A DNA stretch of 64,000 bases from Delphinus delphis (GCF_949987515.2 NC_082703.1:6930680-6994679), one strand, 5' to 3'; positions 11,339-21,326 are shown, counted from the stretch's first letter. Translations and numbers: made by a program. The notes: generated from the sequence alone by a model not told the origin.

Positions 11339-11439
11339 GATTTTCAGTGATTCTCAAGTACCTCTTGGGAGTCCCAGGAGTCTGTAATATTCATTTGGAA
11401 ACCTACTGGAACGGTTGGTGAGCCCTTACCAACCAACCC

Positions 11440-11548
11440 TAAGGACCAGAGAGGTTAAGTGATTGACCAAGGTTACACAGCAAGTTGGTACTTGAGTTGG
11501 GTCTAAAAGCCAGGTTTTCTAAGCCCAGTAACATTAGCCATATTTATG
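11440..11548 (-). repeat. MIR SINE
   Basis: Reverse-complement MIR core: ccagagaggttaagtgattg followed by accaaggttacacagcaag and the gtctaaaagccaggttttc block. Confidence 0.75.
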
Positions 11549-11584
11549 CCTCTGTAAAGGGACGTGGAGTATTTTTTCCCATTG

Positions 11585-12110
11585 CCCTAGAATCAGTGAT
11601 TAAGGTCCGTCATGTCTCTCGGTGTACACTGCCCTCCCATGTTTAATCTGGGCTGGCGTTATGACTCTACTTAGCCAGTAGAATGTGGCAAAGTGACCTT
11701 GTGTTAGTCCTGGTAGCTTTCACTTTTGTGCTTTTGTGAGTCCTCAGCCGCCATGTAGGAAGCCCAGGTACCCTGCAGAAGCCACATGGAGGGACCACGT
11801 GGAAAGTCCACGTGGAGAGCAAAAGGACTTGTGACTACATCATGGGCAGAGAGAAAGGCCCAGGTGTCCACCTGCCATACAGAGCCCGGTCTTCCCATCT
11901 TCCAGTGCAAGGCACCAGACATGTGAGTGAGCCCACTGGTACCTGCAGCCCAGTCCAAGCCCCAGATGACTGCAACCCCAGCTGACATCACATGGAGAAG
12001 TACAGCCATCCAGCCGAGCCCAGCCAACCCTCAGAATCGTAAAAAGTAATTAAGCTGCCCAGTTTGGGGGTGGTTTTATTAATCAGCAATAGATAACCAA
12101 AATCCGAGCT
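11585..12110 (+). mobile_element. Ancient solo LTR, ERVL-MaLR (MLT1-like)
   Basis: Shows the order of motifs in old MaLR LTRs: gggctggcgttatgactc, agccagtagaatgtggcaa, ccgccatgtaggaagcccag, ggcaccagacatgtgagtga, ccagatgactgcaacccc, agaatcgt, and a 3' end of the form 'caatagataacc'. No internal retroviral genes are present, so it is a solo LTR. The subfamily name is tentative. Confidence 0.7.
11782..11820 (+). repeat. Three tandem 13-bp units, each with a CACRTG E-box
   Basis: ccacatggaggga, ccacgtggaaagt and ccacgtggagagc follow without gaps inside the LTR. Two perfect CACGTG boxes lie at 11796-11801 and 11809-11814. Confidence 0.85.
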
Positions 12111-12114
12111 CCAG

Positions 12115-12530
12115 AAGCAAAGACTGTTAGATTCAAAAGCAGGCTTTCCACAAAATAGATTCCTGTGGGAATAGGAAGGGAAAGCATCCCCTCTAGCTCC
12201 AGGGAGTTATATCGTCCTGCTTCTCCATTCTCTTGGCCAAAGGGCCAGCTTCCACGAGGGACAGGAACACACTCTCTTCAGCTAGACCAGATAACAAGCA
12301 GCACATACAGGGCTGGGCAGCCAGTGACATGATCCAGTGGATGCAGGGGACTGATAATTGATGGTGGCAGTGATGACAGATCATCTTGTCTACCTAGAGA
12401 CAACATTCCATCTTACCTGGAGCTGTCCCTGGAGAACAGTGGAGGCACCTTTCCTGCACAGCCAGGAGACCGGTAGAAGCCAGCCACTGAGAGCTGAGCC
12501 TGCTCCAGGCTGGAACCAGATCCCAGGGGC
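12115..12530. other. Single-copy sequence, no gene seen
   Basis: No repeat or exon recognised. Open frames on both strands are under 100 codons with no domain. Confidence 0.35.
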
Positions 12531-12534
12531 TTCT

Positions 12535-12795
12535 TTGATGATGATGAAATTGCCTCATAGTGATGTAAATTGGGCAGCCCTGTCCAGCAGCTGATCTTTT
12601 CGGGCAATTATTTGGAAGTAATGAAAGTGAATGCATGACATTTAAAAGGAACTCCTTTGTCAGCGGGAAAGCTGCCACACTCTCCCACACCTCTGAGAAT
12701 ACACTTAGCTTGAAATAATGTTCATTTTAGCCAAGTTGTAAATTACAAGTGTGTTGGGGTCCGAGAGGATTCATTACCATTTGGAAGGAGGTTAT
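12535..12795. promoter_or_regulatory. Candidate regulatory block
   Basis: Non-repetitive and AT-rich with gatgatgatgaaattg, cagcagctgatc, ggcaattatttgg, aagtaatgaaag, aaataatgttc and gtaaattacaag. Several homeodomain-type cores and an E-box (CAGCTG) lie within 200 bp. Confidence 0.3.
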
Positions 12796-12799
12796 TGGG

Positions 12800-13316
12800 C
12801 CTTGTGCGTGGTTGCTCATATGGTGGGTGGTACGAAGTGGCCGCACTGCAAAGTCTGCAGCCAGGGAAGGCACCTTTCTCACTTTCTTTTTTGCATCTTT
12901 TCTCTTTTGCCTTCACAGCTCCTCTCTAGAGGCTTCTTACTGCTAATGTTCCAACAGAAACACCAGCGATTAAGGACACACTCTTGCAATCTGGTTTTCC
13001 CAATTGTTGCTTAGATTTGACCGGACACCATTAATGACAAAAGACAATAAGCCTGTTGACGAGCAGGCTGGCTGGGCCCTGGGTTGGAGGAGGGCAGGAA
13101 GGCTGCACGGCACATGCAGGATCAGCTGAGGGTCTTGGAAGGGGGGGCGGGCAGAGGGGCAGCTGCAGACTCAAGCAGGCATCAGCGTCGACCTTGCAGT
13201 GCCACGCCCCTGTCCTCATATTGGGCGAGGACGGTGTCACTCAGTTTCCTCCAGCCACTCTGGTTTTCCTTTCCTAGAGATTTGTAGACACTCAAGCCCC
13301 TGAGACTCAAGTTTAA
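12800..13316. other. Single-copy sequence, no gene seen
   Basis: GC-richer after 13060 (includes ggaggagggcagg and ggggggg). Open frames here are short and lack domain signatures. Confidence 0.35.
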
Positions 13317-13333
13317 AACAACCTCCTTTTCTT

Positions 13334-13547
13334 TTTTTTTTTTTTTTTTTTTTTTGCGGTACGCAGGCCTCTTACTGTTGTGGCCTCTCCCGTTGCAGAG
13401 CACAGGCTCCGGACGCACAGGCTCAGCGGCCATGGCTCAAGGGCCCAGCTGCTCCGCGGCATGTGGGATCTTCCCGGACCGGGACACGAACCCACGTCCT
13501 CTGCATTGGCAGGCGGACTCTCAACTACTGTGCCACCAGGGAAGCCC
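13334..13547 (-). mobile_element. CHR-type SINE, full length
   Basis: Same ~210-bp element as at 4298, minus strand, poly(A) as a long T-run at 13332-13355. Perfect 17-bp target-site duplication, AACAACCTCCTTTTCTT, at 13317-13333 and 13548-13564. Confidence 0.96.
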
Positions 13548-13599
13548 AACAACCTCCTTTTCTTGGAGAGGATAGTCCTGGGATGGTAATAGACAACAC

Positions 13600-13735
13600 A
13601 GATTGTTGACCTTGGACTCAGAAGGCCTAAACTTGAGTCCTGCTTCTGCTACAGACTCTTTATATGACCTCAGAGAGGTTTATTGGAGCTTCAATATCTC
13701 CATTTGTGAAATAGAGATTAAAAAAAATCCAAACT
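13600..13735 (+). repeat. MIR SINE
   Basis: Sense MIR: cttggactcagaaggcctaa, acttgagtcctgcttctgc, tatatgacctcagag, then ctccatttgtgaaatagagat. These match the tRNA-related and core blocks. Confidence 0.7.
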
Positions 13736-13739
13736 GTCC

Positions 13740-13920
13740 AATCAGCTCCACAGCATTGCCTTAAGTAGCAACACGAGATGATCCCTTCTGTGAACAGTTT
13801 CTAGGCACCGTGTGAAGGGCCGTCACTGGGTAAGCAGAGATGGGGAAGAAGTGGCCTTAGAAACACTCTGTAAGCTGTAGAGGGCATGGGTGTCCTACTG
13901 TTTTACTTAATTGCATGCTA
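13740..13920. other. Single-copy sequence
   Basis: Short interval between MIR and LTR with nothing recognised. Confidence 0.35.
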
Positions 13921-13921
13921 T

Positions 13922-14465
13922 ATTCGTTTTGGATTGCTCCCTAACAAATTTAACAGCCATAAGTTAGTGGCTTAAGACAACACCCCTTCAATATCTCCCA
14001 GTGTCTATGCACCAGGGGTCCTGGTGTCGGGTATCTGGGTCCTGCGTACAGGGTCTTCCAGGCTAAATTAAGGTCCATCAGAGGGCTGTGATCTCATCTG
14101 AGGCTCTGGTCTGCTTCTAAGCTCAGCCAGGCTGTTGGCAGAATTCATTTCCTTGTGGTTGTAGAACTTATGTCCCTCTTTTCTTGCTGGCTGAGGGTCA
14201 CTCACAGCAGCTAGGGGCCCCCCTCAGTTTCGAGTCACAGGGACTCAGCGTAGATGCTCTCACACATGGCAGCTTGCTTCGTCCAGGCCGGCAGGAGCAA
14301 GTCCCTCTGAATTTAACTTCACCTGATTATGTCAGACCCACCCAGGATAATTTCCCTTTGAATTAAGCCAAATTCAACTGACTAGTAACCTAATCGTGGG
14401 AGGGACATCCCGTACTAGTCACCATTCCTGCCCAAACCCGAGGGGAGGATGTTACACAAGGTGTG
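13922..14465 (-). mobile_element. Ancient solo LTR, probably ERVL-MaLR type
   Basis: Reads as a reverse-complement MaLR-like LTR: tattcgttttggattgctcc, ttagtggcttaagacaac, atcagagggctgtgatctcatctg, catggcagcttgcttcgtc, cctaatcgtgggagggacatccc and a terminal aggatgttacacaagg. No internal genes. Old, with many indels. Confidence 0.65.
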
Positions 14466-14469
14466 TCCG

Positions 14470-14820
14470 GGAATCTTGGAATCCGGCCTCGTATAGATGC
14501 TCATTCTGAGATGGCCTGGATATCGCACCTGGGGCCTCTGTCTTTCTTTTGGAGGCAGCGGGGACCCGTGTCCTTTTACTGGCTTCAGCTACATGAGGGG
14601 AAAATGGCAAGGCTGAGGAGTTGCATCGCATGTCAGGCCTGGTTCCTTTCCCTCTGTTTCTCCCACTTGCTCCTTTGGTTACCAGGTCCTACGAGGCAAC
14701 CCTTCCCTCAACAGGCTTGAGCTGTTGCTTCTCATTGTTAGAATCCTCAGCGAATGTCAGAGCCGGAAAGTTCCCTGGGTCTCATCCAGTGCAGCTGTTC
14801 CTATGAGAATGAGAACGTGT
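14470..14820. other. Single-copy sequence, no gene seen
   Basis: No recognisable repeat or exon. Confidence 0.35.
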
Positions 14821-14824
14821 CTAA

Positions 14825-14940
14825 AACACAGACTCACAGGAGATCCTGGCCAGTAGGTCCACTTCGGGCCTAAGAAGCTCTATTTTTAACAAATGCCTCA
14901 GACGAATCTGACGATCGGCTAGGTTTAGAACCAACAGAAC
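14825..14940 (+). mobile_element. MER5-type hAT-Charlie DNA transposon fragment
   Basis: ccagtaggtccacttcggg ... ctctatttttaacaaatgcc ... gacgaatctgacgatc ... ggtttagaacca follows the 3' half of MER5. Non-autonomous and fossil. Confidence 0.5.
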
Positions 14941-14944
14941 AAAA

Positions 14945-15410
14945 CAAACAGAAAACCTTAAAATCCGAGGTCCAGAGACATGAGCTGACCTGCTCAATCT
15001 GAACGGCCTGGGGTGTCTTGCTTTGCCCTCTCCAGAGCTGGATTTGGAGTTTACAGGGCCTTTCACATTTCCCTCTCGGGGGTCCAATACAGCGCTTGTT
15101 GCCCTCTTAGAGCAGATGTGTGGGATCTGCTGTGATCAAGAGTGAAAGAGGATCCCTGGCTTGGGGCCACAGCGGGGAACCTCAGGCCCCAGCCGCCATC
15201 TCCCGCAGCCCCAGGGCAGGGCGATGGCATCAGGGGACGCTGGGTGCTTCACCTCTGTGTGTTGTCATCGACAGTTTCCCAAATCCCACAGCTAGGTCTC
15301 CCCAGCCACACCCTGAGTGGCTCGCAGGCCCCAACTGAGTTGTGGGTGTGAATTATTTAGAGGCATGAGTGGAATACGGTTGTATTGGTAACACAGACGA
15401 TCAGTTTGTG
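14945..15410. other. Single-copy sequence, no gene seen
   Basis: GC-rich interval with short overlapping frames at 15120-15351 that lack domain features. Confidence 0.35.
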
Positions 15411-15414
15411 GCCT

Positions 15415-15605
15415 TGGGGCTCCGCCATCGCGTGCTCCATCACTATTTTCTCCATGAATAATGGAGCAGCTGAATTACTCTGCGTGTACGGGATTCATAC
15501 CCTGAGAAAACACGGTTGCTCTGAAATTAATTTTCTGTACTAAAAGAGTGACAGAAAATCAATTAATCGCATATTATTCTATACGGAGAGAGTGAAGGAA
15601 GCAGT
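15415..15605. promoter_or_regulatory. Candidate regulatory block with paired inverted repeats
   Basis: Contains TGCTCCAT (15433-15440) with its complement ATGGAGCA (15461-15468), and AAATTAATTTTCTGT (15524-15538) facing ACAGAAAATCAATTA (15551-15565), 13 of 15 positions complementary. Also ctgaattactc and caattaatcgcatattatt. Dense homeodomain-type sites in non-repetitive DNA; enhancer role is inferred. Confidence 0.38.
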
Positions 15606-15609
15606 GGAA

Positions 15610-16266
15610 ATGGCTCAGGCCGTATGTCAGCAAATGCTCAGGGTGGTTGAGAGCTTTGCCGGGCTCTCAGCTCAAGTGGGTGGCACCAGAAGCCACGTGT
15701 CCCGCCAGGGAGGCGGTAGGTTGGCGCCAGGGGATGGCTCCCCAGGTCTGCCTCTGTGCTGTTTCCTCCTGAACTGGTGGTCACGTTTCTCTCTCCCTAA
15801 CCCTCGCCCTTCTTCCCTAGAGCCACCTCCGTGGTAAGGAGAAGAATGAGTCTTCTCTGAAGCACTGTGGACCCCTGTGTCCCCAGAGCTCCCCAGCTCA
15901 CCAGGAGGCCCCATGCCCATGAGGGTGAGGTTGACCTCTGTCTGCCTCCCTCAGGGAAGCTCCTCCCTTTACAGTTTTGCTTTTTCCACTTCCACCAAGA
16001 TTACCTCTCAAGTAAACAATATCCTGTGTTACTTCTCTCTGAGGTTCAAACGCCCCGGGAGATCGGAAGGATTTTCTGTCCTGGGTAGCTGTAGATGAGC
16101 GGAGCCTAAACAAAAGAACTAGTCTTTCATGGTGGGATTTCAAGTGATGAGGCATTTGGTGGAGGGAGATAAGGGGCAGTTCGTGGGGCCTCAGATGGCG
16201 AGCTTTCCTGGACCTCTGAGATGACCACCCCCTGTGGGTAGCTATCTATTTTGCCTATCTATAAAA
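15610..16266. other. Single-copy sequence, no gene seen
   Basis: Open frames on both strands at 15592-16155 are under 90 codons and carry no domain. No repeat assigned. Confidence 0.35.
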
Positions 16267-16280
16267 TGGGTGTCTTTTTT

Positions 16281-16630
16281 TTTTAATAAATACATTTGTT
16301 TATTTATTTATTTATTTTGGCTGTGTTGCCGCACGCGGGCTTTCTCTAGTTGCGCCAAGCGGGGGCTGCTCTTTGCTGCGGTGCGCGGGCTTCTCATTGC
16401 GGTGGCTTCTCTTATTGCAGAGCACAGGTTCTAGGCACGCAGGCTTCAGTAGTTGTGACACGTGGTCTCAGTAGTTGTGGCTCGCGGGCTCTAGAGAGCT
16501 GGCTCAGTAGTTGTGGCGCACGGGCTTAGTTGCTCTGCGGCATGTGAGATCTTCCCCGACCAGGGATCAGGCCCATGTCCCCTGCATTGGCAGGCGGATT
16601 CTTAACCACTGTGCCACCAGGGAAGTCCCT
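16281..16630 (-). mobile_element. Long-form CHR-type SINE (~350 bp)
   Basis: Minus-strand tRNA-Glu-type head (ccaccagggaagtccc at the right end) with a longer body of repeated 'cagtagttgtgg' units and a T/A-rich tail on the left. Flanked by GGGTGTCTTTTTT (16268-16280) and GGGTGCCTTTTTT (16631-16643), a 13-bp duplication with one mismatch. Confidence 0.92.
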
Positions 16631-16644
16631 GGGTGCCTTTTTTG

Positions 16645-17045
16645 AGTAAATAAATCTTTTCTGCACATCGGCTGGGAAGAAGGCTGGGACACTCTTTGAA
16701 GATAAAATGTAAATGACAAAGGAGACAAAGGTATTTAGGGCTGTCCCCTCCTCTACTCCCCATCCCCGGGAGATCAAGGTGAACTGGCTTCTGTCCCCAC
16801 CACTCAGCAACTCCGTGGCGGCCCCGCGGAGCTAAATACCAAACATCCTCGCACAGGGCAGCTGGGTGGCCGGGAAATAGAGGCAGGAAAGCCATGAAGC
16901 TGTGACGACCATGCCACCCCCGTCTCCTTCCCAGCCTCATCAGCTGGGGTTGACAGAGTCACCTGGACACAAGGGCTAATCACAGAGGGACCCAGGGAGA
17001 GCGAGAATGGACCGCGGAAAGGGAGCCACCAGCAGCATCAACTTC
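16645..17045. other. Single-copy sequence, no gene seen
   Basis: The 94- and 112-codon minus-strand frames at 16526-16940 partly overlap the SINE and are chance. Confidence 0.35.
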
Positions 17046-17049
17046 CAGG

Positions 17050-17270
17050 AGGAGGGAGGGTCGTTAGATCTCCAGCTAAAACTGTTTTCCCTCCCTGGAC
17101 TTTTTCTCTCATTGGATCTGACATCTGCTGAATTGATGGGTTGAAGGCTAAGAAGGTTTTGAAGAAAGCCTTTCTTGCTGGCTCGTGTTTTCTGTGGCTG
17201 TTACACCTCATTCTCCTCCACTAAAAAGAACAAATGGTCTGCTTATCAGCTGCCTGAGCCCTGCCACGCC
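17050..17270. promoter_or_regulatory. Candidate regulatory block (weak)
   Basis: Non-repetitive; includes ctcattggatctgacatctg, tgaattgatggg, aagaacaaatggtctg and ttatcagctgcctgag (GATA/E-box-like). Weaker case than the ATTA-dense blocks. Confidence 0.2.
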
Positions 17271-17274
17271 GGTG

Positions 17275-18540
17275 TCTCTCCCCCCAACCCCCCGCTACTG
17301 ACATACATGCAGATGTGTCACATCTTCAGCTTCTGATGGGCGGCCTCAGCAAGGCGGGGCCAGGCAGCTGGCAGGCGAGGGTAGGGCAGGTCCCCGCTTG
17401 GCTCCAGTGCTCGAGTGTCCTGCTCTGGGGTGTCTGCGCGGTGGGTGTGCCCTGGAGTCTGTGACAGGAGATAACAAAGGTCCCCACGCAGGCAGTAGTA
17501 CACAGGCTCAAATCAGGCCCTGGACCCGCATGGAGGGAGGCAGAGAGCGGGTGGTGGAGCAGCTGGGACTTCGAAGCCCGCCACCCGAGCCCCTGCTTTG
17601 GATCACAGATTGCTTAGAAATCCATTTCCCCCCCAAAAGTCATATTAATTCACCATGGGAGTTCTCCTTTTAAAGGAACTAGACGTGGGATGGGGGCAGG
17701 GCACATTGGTTCACGCTCTGGTGAGGGAAAAATACCTTCAGTGATATGGACTTTTGTTTCTCCCAACTCTTGCGTAAGTAATAAGACTCTTGTTTTAAAC
17801 CAGTGCTTTTCAGAAAGAGCATAGCCGCAGCCTGCAGGGTCTTTGACGAATGGTCTTTCGAAAGAGGCACACCTCCTGAAACTTGGGTATCAGATGCCCA
17901 CTCCAGTCTCTGAGAAGGACCAGAAGCGGTAGCTCTGGCAGCCCTGGAGCAGGTTCTGGAGGGTGGGGTCTGGGCACCCGCGTCCGCTTCCCTTCCAGGA
18001 GAGGCCACAGGAGGCTCCGCTCTTCTGCCCTGTTCTGCAGCACCGCTGGGTTCCCTGCCTCAGTTGCCCCTTCGGGCCAAATGGAGGTGGGGGGCAGGCA
18101 CTCACTCCATCAGGGATGGAGATTCAACTCAGAGAGTCCTTTGCACGCACGTGGGGGTACCCGCCCCGCCCTGCCCCAAGGGCCCCGCCTCCCCCCTCAG
18201 TGAATCACCAGGGGTGGGTCCAACCCAGGTCCCTCCAGCGGGGCAGTCCGACTCCATGGCTTCCATCTGCCCATGTTTATGGGCTATAAGTGGATCTGTT
18301 TAGCGGCTCATTAGAAAGGTGCAGCTCTTGGGCTCTTTCTCCCCTGGCAGGCTGCAGAGCCCCTTGCCAGACAGAGCTCCAGGGCTTTCCAAACCAGCCA
18401 GAAGTCATGCAGGGGGTGGAGCCAGTGAAGGGGGGATGGGGACTCGTGAGTGACCGCAGGCTCCTTGTGGGAAATTGAAAACAAACACAGCCTTCTTAGT
18501 AATGTTAGTGTCTCACCCACCTGCTGCATTTCACATCCTA
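17275..18540. other. GC-rich single-copy sequence, no gene seen
   Basis: Open frames up to 109 codons occur on both strands in all registers (e.g. 17883-18203, 17679-18008), the pattern expected of GC-rich non-coding DNA. The short segment 17590-17690 (catattaattcaccatgg, ccttttaaaggaac) could be a small conserved block. Confidence 0.35.
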
Positions 18541-18544
18541 CTTC

Positions 18545-18695
18545 CAGAAACGCTGTCTCTGCTTGGTGGAAGAGATGATTATTCCATTTTTACATATGAG
18601 AAAACTGGGGCACCACATGTTCAAGGGGGTGCATGGAGGGAACCCGGGACCCTTGGTTCCAGTCTCTGGCTCTTTTATTTTGCCAGGCTGTAAAC
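18545..18695 (-). repeat. MIR SINE
   Basis: Reverse-complement MIR: ccatttttacatatgagaaaactgg, gcaccacatgttcaagg and the cccgggacccttggttcc block. Confidence 0.6.
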
Positions 18696-18849
18696 GGGAT
18701 GGAGACAGGTAGCTTGCCTGTTGATTGATTTCTACTACCTGCCCTAAGTAAAGACCAGCTGAAGTTTCCTTCCCTTCGGGCTCCTTGCTGATTGTCGAGA
18801 TGGCCTCAGAGGGACAGCTATACAGATAGATGGACAGTCTTTCTACCAA

Positions 18850-18945
18850 TTTGATTCAATAGACGCAGACAGAACCCACATTGTGGGCCAGCCACTGGGC
18901 TGCAGGGACAAGAACTGGGTGTTCCAATAAACAAGTTGGGAAGTA
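18850..18945 (-). repeat. L2 3'-end fragment (weak)
   Basis: ttgattcaatagacgcagac ... cccacattgtgggccagccactgggctg ... ataaacaag resembles the reverse-complement L2 3' end. Divergent. Confidence 0.4.
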
Positions 18946-19039
18946 AGTATCCAAGGTTCTGTTGGCTCCCATCTCCTGGTGTCTATTGGCCATAAGAAAT
19001 GCATGGTCACTTCTTGAGCACTGTCTGTGGTCTGAAACT

Positions 19040-19250
19040 AAAGCCTGAGGCTTCACATCTATCACTTTACTTAAGCATCACAAATATACTTTTGAGAGAA
19101 GTAAAACAGTGACCCATTTTATAGCTGAGCAAACTGAGGCTCAGAGGAATCAGGCAGCTTGTCTGAGGTCCCACAATTAACAAGTGATAAGGATGGGATT
19201 CATCACAGGCCAGCCTGACACGGGGGACAGAGTGTGGACCATCTGTCCTG
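19040..19250 (-). repeat. MIR SINE
   Basis: Clear reverse-complement MIR: ccattttatagctgagcaaactgag, gctcagaggaatcaggcagc, gaggtcccacaattaacaag, and gatgggattcatcacagg. Confidence 0.8.
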
Positions 19251-19254
19251 TCCC

Positions 19255-19625
19255 AACTTGTTCTTCTATGGGTTTAACTGAACCTTTTGATAAGGTTGAT
19301 TTTGCAGTGGTGCTGACTGGTGCTCACGCCTCTTTTTACATCCACCAAGTCCCCTTCTACAGGATAGAGAGACCGACTCTCTAAAGGAAAGGAGACAGTG
19401 CCTTGTGACCAGCCTGGTCTGCTGAGCGTCCGTCTGGCAAGCTGGCTTGACACTAACATGCAGTTTGCATCTACATTCTGCTGGCTTCCAGCTCATGCCC
19501 TGTCTACATTGTGTCATTCAAGACCATTTTCTAATATATTTAAATGGAATACAATGTCTTAAAGTTGAGTTGAATAGAGGCACAGCTATGAATGGTGGAA
19601 AGAATTCACTGAACATCTCAGCCTC
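19255..19625. other. Single-copy sequence, no gene seen
   Basis: Nothing recognised; short frames only. Confidence 0.35.
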
Positions 19626-19629
19626 TTAA

Positions 19630-19815
19630 CATCTAGGTTTGAGTCTTGAATCTGCACTCTAACCAACTGTATGAATGTATCCAAATGAGCTATTCTCTGA
19701 GCCTCCATTTCTTTATTTATAAGATGGGTATGATTATATCTTCCTACCTTTCTTAGCTTGTATGTATATTAAATGAAATAATGCACAAAAGGTACCTCAT
19801 GATTGGTAAAGTGTT
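19630..19815 (+). repeat. MIR SINE, near full length
   Basis: Sense MIR: aggtttgagtcttgaatctgc, actgtatgaatgtatcc, gagcctccatttctttattt, aagatgggtatgattatatc, and attaaatgaaataatgc. Confidence 0.8.
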
Positions 19816-19819
19816 GCAA

Positions 19820-20220
19820 CAATATGATGGATAATTAGTATATATACTTTTTTTTCTTTCTTTGTCATCTTGGTTTCCTTCTTAGAAAACTGGAGAGAAA
19901 TCTACACACCCTTCTTTAGGTTCCCCTTTCCCCGCCAAATTGCCTGTGGAATAAAAAATTACCTGAAGGAAGAATTCTTTGCAAATGTGAAAAGGCATCT
20001 TAGACAACAATGGCTACTTTTTTAAACTTTTTAAGAAGCTACAAGTTGCCATGAAAATATATGGAACTTGCAAACAAGGAGCCCTTGGAAGGATGCATTA
20101 CTGTTGAGTGGCATGAACTCACTAAGCTGAAACTGTCACTGGGCTTGACTACAGTGGGATGACATACTGGAATTCCAGTAAGCACAGTCCACGCTAGCAG
20201 CAGCGGACTTTTGTGTGGAC
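19820..20220. other. Single-copy sequence, no gene seen
   Basis: No repeat assigned. It ends at the target-site duplication of the next SINE. Confidence 0.35.
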
Positions 20221-20237
20221 AAAAAGGTCTGCTTTTG

Positions 20238-20350
20238 GGAGTTCCCTGGTGGTCTAGTGGTTAGGACTTGGTGTTTTCACTGCCAGGGCCCGGGTTCAAC
20301 CCCTGGTTGGGGGACTAAGATCCCACAAGCTCAAAGTGCGGCCAAAAAGA
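20238..20350 (+). mobile_element. Short CHR-type SINE with well-preserved tRNA-Glu head
   Basis: The 20242-20314 part is nearly a tRNA-Glu: the stretch TGGTGGTCTAGTGGTTAGGA agrees with tRNA-Glu, the anticodon loop TTTTCAC keeps UUC (20276-20278), and the T-arm has GGGTTCAACCCC. A short tail and A-rich end follow. Perfect 17-bp target-site duplication AAAAAGGTCTGCTTTTG at 20221-20237 and 20351-20367. Confidence 0.95.
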
Positions 20351-20534
20351 AAAAAGGTCTGCTTTTGATGTCTTCCTCAGTCATCAATCCATCCCCATTT
20401 TTTATAAAACTGCTTTAAAATGGGGCTGTACCAGGTAACTGAGTGTGTTCACTGCCAGGTCTGTGAGACAATGATGACTCCAATGACAGCAGGTAGCACA
20501 TGCTATAGAAAAACCCTCTCTCCGTTCTCAGATC

Positions 20535-20660
20535 TGACAAACAGGGGCCTGGCTTTGATGGGACAGGTGAGGTGACTTGCCTAATGTCACAACCAGGCTT
20601 TGGCAGGACTGCGATATGGATTCAAATTTCCTGCCTCTCTGGCCCCCTGGTATTACTTTG
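20535..20660 (-). repeat. MIR SINE fragment
   Basis: gaggtgacttgcctaatgtc acaaccagg and atatggattcaaatttcctg match the reverse-complement MIR core and tRNA-related parts. Confidence 0.7.
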
Positions 20661-20661
20661 T

Positions 20662-20880
20662 AATCCACTAATTAGCTCATCACCCATCATATTTGATATC
20701 TCCATTTGTATATAATATCTTCATTTACATAGAGTAAATACAAGGAAACTCTTGTTTACACTGAGTAGGGGATCCACCTATAAGGTGCACACAGTGTGTC
20801 TTGGGTTGGATAAAGGGCTGAATAAAGGTAGATTTTAACAGGAGGCAGGCTGGCCTGGGTCCACCCTGCTATCAAAGACA
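20662..20880. other. Single-copy sequence with ATTA motifs
   Basis: aatccactaattagctcatc and ttgatatctccatttg suggest it may be the left part of the regulatory block that follows. No repeat recognised. Confidence 0.3.
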
Positions 20881-20884
20881 ACCC

Positions 20885-21045
20885 CTTATGTGTACACTGC
20901 GGAGCGCTGGGCCCCTCTCTGACACTTGATAATTACAGTGACTAATTAATATGTCATTGGCCTCTAATCATGAACCCAGACAAGATTAGCAATGACGAAA
21001 CCGTGGAAATTAATTTACAAACAGCTACATATTTCTCCTTGACCC
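20885..21045. promoter_or_regulatory. Candidate regulatory block, very ATTA-dense
   Basis: Within about 100 bases: ttgataattacag, gactaattaatatg, ctctaatcatg, aagattagcaatgac and gaaattaatttac. Single copy. One of the densest homeodomain-site clusters in the window. Conservation untested. Confidence 0.38.
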
Positions 21046-21046
21046 G

Positions 21047-21326
21047 ATGGGGCTCACACATCTCCTTTGCAAAGTGGAAACAGGAAGTCTGTACGCAGGA
21101 AACAGAGGGCCTAGGAAAAAGGAGAGGTTCACGGAGCCACAGCTGAACTGGGACGAAGCCCCTTCACGCTGCAAGTGGCCTCATGGAATGGGGTGGCCTG
21201 AAAGGGTTAGAAACTCAAAAGTAAAGTCAGTCAGAAAACTAAAGGACCCCTCCAACTCCAAACAGATTCAACTGGATGCAGAGTTTTCAAACAAAATGAA
21301 AAGCTGAATTATATGACTCAAGGGTA
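21047..21326. other. Single-copy sequence, no gene seen
   Basis: An 86-codon plus-strand frame (21047-21307) has no known domain and is treated as chance. Confidence 0.35.

Noticed and set aside
11585..12110. Provirus with retroviral genes
   Set aside because: Only LTR-like sequence is present here and at 13922 and 25392. No gag, pol or env coding region is seen between or beside them.
20242..20314. Functional tRNA-Glu gene
   Set aside because: The tRNA-like sequence continues into a SINE body and A-rich end with a 17-bp target-site duplication, so it is a SINE head, not a standalone tRNA gene.
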